Shown piece after piece: positions 62,346 through 64,000 of a stretch of DNA of 64,000 bases. The stretch covers positions 1-64,000 of the forward strand of contig CAYNHQ010000005.1 in assembly GCA_964397255.1 (NCBI GenBank), read 5' to 3'. The position numbers and the translations under genes are program-made. The notes below the pieces were generated by a model. It saw only the letters and a program-made list of their open reading frames with translations. It had not been told where the DNA came from and did not search any database. How positions within the stretch are numbered: the first letter of the stretch is position 1; every line of letters starts with the position of its first letter. This stretch comes from CAYNHQ01 sp964397255 (GTDB lineage: Bacteria > Bdellovibrionota_G > JALEGL01 > DATDPG01).

Positions 62346-63350
62346 TCACCACATTCCCGAGCGGATGTCGTCGTCAGATTCATAGAAATTCCTCCGCCAG
62401 GCGGACTGGCGGAGATCGGTCAAAAGCGAAGGAGAGAGATGCCTTCCATCTGACGCCGCCACATTGGCCTCTACATGCGCGACCTTACGCATTCCAGGGA
62501 TGACCGTCGAAACATCGGGCGAAGAAAGAACAAATCGAAGCGCCAAATCGGGAAGAGATGACGCTTCTTTTCCGACGAGTCGATGGAGCCCTTCCAATTT
62601 TTCTTCCAATTCTTTTTTTCGATTCCCTCGAAAATAGCCTTCACGAAAATCTCCCTGGGGAAACCGGGTGGAAGCCGTCATGGTTCCCGAGAGCCCACCC
62701 ATATCGAGAGGAACACGCGCGATGACACCGAGATTCGCCTCACGTGTCAGTGGAAAAAGCGTATCCACCGGGTTTTGGTCAAAAATATTGAAAATGACTT
62801 GGACGACATCGGCCACGTTTGATTGGGCGAGTAACATCGCGCTTTCCGGATCATGATCGTTGATTGAAACGCCGACGAAACGAATTTTTCCCGATCGTTT
62901 CAGCCGGTCGAGCTCATCGATCCAATCATTTTCCTCCAGCCAGGGATCCTGCCAGACATGAAGTTGCATCAGATCCACATGGTTCGTGCCGAGATTTTTC
63001 AGCGTTTGTTCGGTGCATTTTCGAATATGGTCCGAAGGAAACGTTTCCCGCGCCTTCACACCGTATCGCGCCGGCCATTCCATGTTCTTTGGCGGAATCT
63101 TCGAAGCGATGAGTAGTTTGTCGCGCCCGACGCTTCGGGCCAGTTCACCCACCAGTTTTTCGGAATGCCCGTCATTATAGACCAGCGCCGTATCGTAGAA
63201 ATTAACTCCAAGTTCGAACGCCCGGCGAAGCGCTGCTCGCGACTCCTCATCGTTGCTGTCGCGCCATTCGTTTCCCCCGCCGATTCCCCATCCTCCGAAA
63301 CCGATTTCGGAAACTTTGAGTCCCGTTCTTCCTAATGTCCGATATTGCAT
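62346..63350 (-). CDS. Aldo/keto reductase
   Basis: NADPH-dependent TIM-barrel oxidoreductase, 334 residues. The catalytic tetrad Asp-Tyr-Lys-His is seen in NFYDTALVYNDG, A-S-K-I and M-Q-L-H-V-W; the cofactor site in the VSTVIPGMRKVAHVEANV region. Substrate unknown. Its ATG directly follows the stop of a nucleotidyltransferase gene (TAGATG). Confidence 0.93.
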   Translation of the reverse strand: MQYRTLGRTGLKVSEIGFGGWGIGGGNEWRDSNDEESRAALRRAFELGVNFYDTALVYNDGHSEKLVGELARSVGRDKLLIASKIPPKNMEWPARYGVKARETFPSDHIRKCTEQTLKNLGTNHVDLMQLHVWQDPWLEENDWIDELDRLKRSGKIRFVGVSINDHDPESAMLLAQSNVADVVQVIFNIFDQNPVDTLFPLTREANLGVIARVPLDMGGLSGTMTASTRFPQGDFREGYFRGNRKKELEEKLEGLHRLVGKEASSLPDLALRFVLSSPDVSTVIPGMRKVAHVEANVAASDGRHLSPSLLTDLRQSAWRRNFYESDDDIRSGMW

Positions 63351-63800
63351 CTAAGGAATTTTCTGAAGATTTTTTAAGTCCAAAAGATCCTGATCTCTTC
63401 CGACAATTTTTTTGTTCGTAATCAAATCCGCTTTTCCTAAAATTTGAACAGGCACACCGTCATACGTGGATTTTTCAGAATGGCTCCATGCCTTTTCAAA
63501 CTCGAGGCCCTTGGCATGCGTAAGAATATCGATTCGGTTTGGCTCGATACCAATTTGGAAAATGGTTTCCGGATTCGCAAGATCTTCCACGGTCAAATCC
63601 ATCAGCGGAGCACCGAATTTTCGAAGAGCCTCATACACGCGCGCCGCATTTGCTCGATTTGCTTCAATCCAAATATCGAGATCCTTGGTGTAACGGGGTG
63701 CGGTGTAAAACATGACCGCATGAGCCCCGATAATAATGAACTTAGCCTTTGCTTCGGATAACTCGCGTAATAGATCTTTGAAGTCTGGATTGGCTGCCAT
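63351..63800 (-). CDS. Nucleotidyltransferase (DUF6036-like), putative toxin-antitoxin component
   Basis: 149 residues of the MNT superfamily: F-I-I-I-G-A-H-A-V, then R-Y-T-K-D-L-D-I-W with the catalytic D-x-D, and R-I-D-I-L as third acidic strand. Such short proteins pair with a small upstream gene, as here. It may act as a toxin or antitoxin by nucleotide transfer. Confidence 0.82.
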   Translation of the reverse strand: MAANPDFKDLLRELSEAKAKFIIIGAHAVMFYTAPRYTKDLDIWIEANRANAARVYEALRKFGAPLMDLTVEDLANPETIFQIGIEPNRIDILTHAKGLEFEKAWSHSEKSTYDGVPVQILGKADLITNKKIVGRDQDLLDLKNLQKIP

Positions 63801-63957
63801 GACCGCCTTTAAATAGGTTCACCTCGTTAACCATTTCCCACGCTGCCGAAAAAATACCTTCCGGTCCGATTTTTTGCCAGAAGCGAAGATCAAACAAACC
63901 ATCATCTTCTTCTCCATTTCGAAGAATACGACCCATGATGACACGAGATTTTCGCAT
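63742..63957 (-). CDS. Small partner of the nucleotidyltransferase
   Basis: 71 residues with the pattern F-D-L-R-F-W-Q-K-I-G-P-E-G-I-F-S-A-A-W-E-M-V and S-R-L-Q-R-S-I, typical of the short protein encoded ahead of DUF6036 nucleotidyltransferases. Probable antitoxin. Overlaps the next gene by 59 bases. Confidence 0.72.
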   Translation of the reverse strand: MRKSRVIMGRILRNGEEDDGLFDLRFWQKIGPEGIFSAAWEMVNEVNLFKGGHGSQSRLQRSITRVIRSKG

Positions 63958-63963
63958 GTTTTA

Positions 63964-63972
63964 ATTATATCA
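63964..63972 (-). promoter_or_regulatory. Extended -10 promoter, leaderless start
   Basis: Minus-strand TGATATAAT (-10 at 63969-63964). The predicted start point coincides with the A of the ATG at 63957. Confidence 0.55.
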
Positions 63973-64000
63973 CAGGCTAAAAAAGGTATTTCGCGGAGGC

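Overview
The window is gene-dense chromosomal DNA of a Gram-negative bacterium with moderate GC. Outer-membrane and periplasmic functions are obvious: an Omp85-type barrel, many lipobox proteins, RlpA, MltD and a SurA-like protein. Two TIGR02266-style PilZ proteins, an FHA plus sigma54-activator regulator, a J-protein with a DUF4388/PATAN-like N-terminus, and the prkA-yeaH-spoVR trio all point to the old 'deltaproteobacterial' radiation (Myxococcota, Bdellovibrionota and related candidate lineages). That placement is inference from gene content; there is no rRNA in the window.

Layout. 1-3.6 kb: partial tRNA-Asn, then an operon of a DUF1704/MATCAP-like protein, an N-formylglutamate-amidohydrolase-like protein and an ABC exporter. 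3.6-7.4 kb: guaB, a secreted HExxH peptidase and guaA, tightly coupled. 7.4-8.3 kb: hicBA plus an odd ABM-domain chimera. 8.3-13.5 kb: dnaE, a membrane protein, a PPi-type phosphofructokinase and a cold-shock gene with a short upstream ORF. 13.6-20.3 kb: one long leftward operon prkA-yeaH-spoVR-surA-like-rimI-pyrK-like. 20.4-21.5 kb: an AbiE-like toxin-antitoxin pair. 21.5-25 kb: a lid-less DnaK with a two-J-domain partner. 25-35 kb: ilvA, suhB, an FHA-sigma54 regulator, unknown proteins, PilZ proteins and a DUF1080 membrane protein. 35-41.5 kb: a FitA-like antitoxin with a collapsed PIN toxin, tmk-holB-tatD, arsC, a 42-residue very basic protein, rlpA, RDD and PEGA proteins, an M48 remnant and add. 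41.5-50 kb: mltD, an M1-like/Omp85 fusion, peroxiredoxin, CDF transporter and an amino-acid dehydrogenase. 50-60 kb: an NlpC lipoprotein, a TPR membrane protein, HIT, argS, ABC-F, acyl-CoA synthetase and an SDR. 60-62.4 kb: two adjacent direct-repeat-bounded cassettes. 62.3-64 kb: an aldo-keto reductase and a nucleotidyltransferase TA pair.

The observations most worth following are: (1) two neighbouring small cassettes without integrase, each lying at the 3' end of a gene (tRNA-Lys; aldo-keto reductase) with a partial copy of that 3' end at the far side; one carries a perfect sigma54 promoter; (2) an outer-membrane protein joining a metalloprotease-like domain with no zinc motif to an Omp85 barrel; (3) an Hsp70 without lid paired with a scaffold-like J-protein; (4) recurrent promoters whose predicted start site coincides with the start codon, suggesting frequent leaderless mRNAs, including rlpA whose only sensible initiator is ATT; (5) several decayed or rebuilt toxin-antitoxin modules. 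All intergenic gaps are shorter than 300 bases. No CRISPR array, rRNA, IS element or integrase was seen.
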